DNA of 7,231 nucleotides. It comes from Geminicoccaceae bacterium (GTDB lineage: Bacteria; Pseudomonadota; Alphaproteobacteria; Geminicoccales; Geminicoccaceae). How positions within the stretch are numbered: position 1 is the first letter of the stretch; every line of letters begins with the position of its first letter. The stretch spans positions 1-7,231 of the forward strand of contig JAPJRA010000167.1 of assembly GCA_030824835.1 (NCBI GenBank), read 5' to 3'. A model generated the notes under the pieces. It did not search any database and was not told where the DNA came from. It was given only the letters and a program-made list of their open reading frames with translations. Below, in pieces: positions 5,773 to 7,231 of this stretch. The position numbers and the translations under genes are program-made.

Positions 5773-7231
5773 CTAGAATTCGGTCCGTCGCAGCAAATAG
5801 TCGAGGCCGCCAATACGATACCAGCGGTAACCATAAGGCTCGAGAACTAGGTGGTGGCGGCGACGGTCGTCGGCCTCGCTATGCTCTTCGGCAAACAGGT
5901 TGGCCAGATCGCAACCGCGGCCGTCATCGTCGAGCTGGACAACGATCTCTACGGGCTCGCCGGCGAAGTTATGGACGACGAGCACGCCGTTGTTGCGCCA
6001 GTCGTAGCGCAGTACCAGGACCGACTTGCTGTCCGACGGCAGCACCGTGCAAGCACCCCATCCGATTTCAGGCACCTCGCCGCGCATGCGGATGATGCGC
6101 TCGAGCCAGTTCAGCAGCGAGTTGGGGTCGCGTCGCTGTGCCGCCACGTTGATCTGCTCATATCCGTAGGGGCCTGAGCTGATGACCGGCAGCACCGGCT
6201 TGCGCGCGGTGGTGAAACCGCCATTCGGCTCGGTGGACCACTGCATCGGCGTCCGCGCGCAGTTACGTTCCGGCAGGCTGAGATCGTCGCCCATGCCGAT
6301 TTCGTCGCCGTAACCGAGCACGGGTGTGCCTGGCAGGCTGAACAGCAGGCTGTAGGCGAGTTCCAGCCGGCGTCGGTCGTTGCGCAGCATGGGCGCCAGT
6401 CGACGCCGGATGCCGCGGTCATAGAGCTGCATCTCGGGCTCGGGGCCCATGGCCGCGAACACCGCGGCCCGCTGCTCGTCGCTGAGGCGGCCCAGATCGA
6501 GCTCGTCGTGGTTGCGCAGGAACATGCCCCACTGCGCCGTGGCCGGCAGCTCGCGTGTCTCGTTCACAGCCGTGATCAGCGGCCCGGTGTCGCCGGTGGC
6601 GAAGGCATAGAACAGGTGCTGGTTGACGGGAAAGTTGAACATCATGTGGATACGGTCGCCGTCGTCGCCGAAATACTTGATGCTCTCTTTCGGTGGCACG
6701 TTGGCCTCGGCCAGCATGATCGCGTTGCCCTGCCGCCATTGCAGGAACTCGCGGAAGAAGCGCAGCATGTCGTAGTTCTCGGCAGCCTTCTTGATGCCGG
6801 CACCTTCCTCGGCGATGACGAACGGCATGGCGTCGACGCGGAAGCCGGAGACCCCGAGTTGCAGCCAGAACCCCATGATCTTCAAGATCTCCGCCTGCAC
6901 GGCGGGATTGGCGGTGTTGAGGTCGGGCTGAAAATCATAGAAGCGATGGAAGTAATAAGCTTGCGCTTGTTTGTCGTAGGTCCACGTCGTTGTCTGCACG
7001 CCGGGGAACACCATGCCCTCGTCGGCGTTCTCGGGCTTCTCCTTGGACCATAGGTACCAGTCGCGATAGGGCGAGTTGGCGTCGCGTCGGGCCGCCTTGA
7101 ACCAGGGATGCCGATTGGAGGTGTGGTTGACGACGAGATCGATGATGACGCGCATGCCGCGCTGCGCTGCGGCACGGGTGAACTCGACGAAATCGCCCAG
7201 CGTGCCATAACGCGGGTCGACGGCATAATAA
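5773..7231 (-). CDS. Trehalose synthase-like GH13 enzyme (N-terminus outside the window)
   Basis: At least 485 residues are visible, and the frame stays open to the right edge, so the start is missing; an internal ATG at 7155 is not the start because upstream residues (YYAVDPRYGTLGDF) are conserved GH13 sequence. Trehalose synthases interconvert maltose and trehalose in the cytoplasm. The four GH13 regions are present: DLVVNHTS; GFRVDAMPF with the nucleophile Asp133 of the visible part (codon 6832-6834); AEANV with the acid Glu175; and RNHDE with Asp242. The stretch GIRRRLAPMLRNDRRRLELAYSLLFSLPGTPVLGYGDEIGMGD is characteristic of TreS. The C-terminal beta domain ends at GLDYLLRRTEF, with no fused maltokinase. 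Similar single-domain alphaproteobacterial proteins are often just called alpha-amylase family, so an alpha-glucosidase or glucosyltransferase activity is possible. Confidence 0.88.
   Translation of the reverse strand, partial: YYAVDPRYGTLGDFVEFTRAAAQRGMRVIIDLVVNHTSNRHPWFKAARRDANSPYRDWYLWSKEKPENADEGMVFPGVQTTTWTYDKQAQAYYFHRFYDFQPDLNTANPAVQAEILKIMGFWLQLGVSGFRVDAMPFVIAEEGAGIKKAAENYDMLRFFREFLQWRQGNAIMLAEANVPPKESIKYFGDDGDRIHMMFNFPVNQHLFYAFATGDTGPLITAVNETRELPATAQWGMFLRNHDELDLGRLSDEQRAAVFAAMGPEPEMQLYDRGIRRRLAPMLRNDRRRLELAYSLLFSLPGTPVLGYGDEIGMGDDLSLPERNCARTPMQWSTEPNGGFTTARKPVLPVISSGPYGYEQINVAAQRRDPNSLLNWLERIIRMRGEVPEIGWGACTVLPSDSKSVLVLRYDWRNNGVLVVHNFAGEPVEIVVQLDDDGRGCDLANLFAEEHSEADDRRRHHLVLEPYGYRWYRIGGLDYLLRRTEF

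Noticed and set aside
5613..6095. A 160-codon plus-strand frame across the gap and the end of the trehalose-synthase-like gene
   Set aside because: Most of it is antisense to conserved enzyme sequence. The translation is Arg/Gly-rich without a domain.

Overview
The window is GC-rich DNA with strong G/C bias at third codon positions and Shine-Dalgarno-led genes. The protein types look like those of a high-GC alphaproteobacterium (a Rhodospirillales- or Rhizobiales-like lineage). That placement rests on recognising protein subfamilies by eye, not on a search. There are no RNA genes, insertion sequences, CRISPR arrays or phage genes.

Layout: (1) 2-109 (+) is the last 35 codons of an unrecognised gene. 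(2) 110-354 is a non-coding gap between converging genes, with a cluster of DnaA-box-like words near 165-210 and a perfect 10-bp hairpin at 328-350. (3) 355-1173 (-) is a transglutaminase-like cysteine protein, preceded on the same strand by (4) a 72-residue divergent cold-shock-domain protein at 1255-1473 (-). (5) 1474-1685 is a divergent control region with heat-shock (sigma-32-like) promoter candidates facing both ways. (6) 1686-2087 (+) is a small heat-shock protein (Hsp20), followed 14 bases later by (7) a complete ATP-dependent Lon protease, 2102-4483 (+). (8) 4512-5591 (-) is an AI-2E/PerM-family membrane protein, convergent with lon. (9) 5773-7231 (-) is a GH13 trehalose-synthase-like enzyme whose N-terminus lies beyond the window.

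Taken together the segment looks like a stress-tolerance neighbourhood. Hsp20 holds unfolding proteins and Lon degrades damaged ones, apparently from one heat-inducible transcript. A cold-shock-domain protein is read divergently, and a trehalose-forming enzyme would supply a compatible solute. The membrane protein and the transglutaminase-like protein have no clear role in this scheme. The most interesting points are the two back-to-back sigma-32-like promoters, the loss of the usual RNA-binding residues in the cold-shock-like protein, and the missing canonical histidine in the transglutaminase-like protein. I found no evidence for a wholly new system. The novelty is in regulation and in divergent family members.
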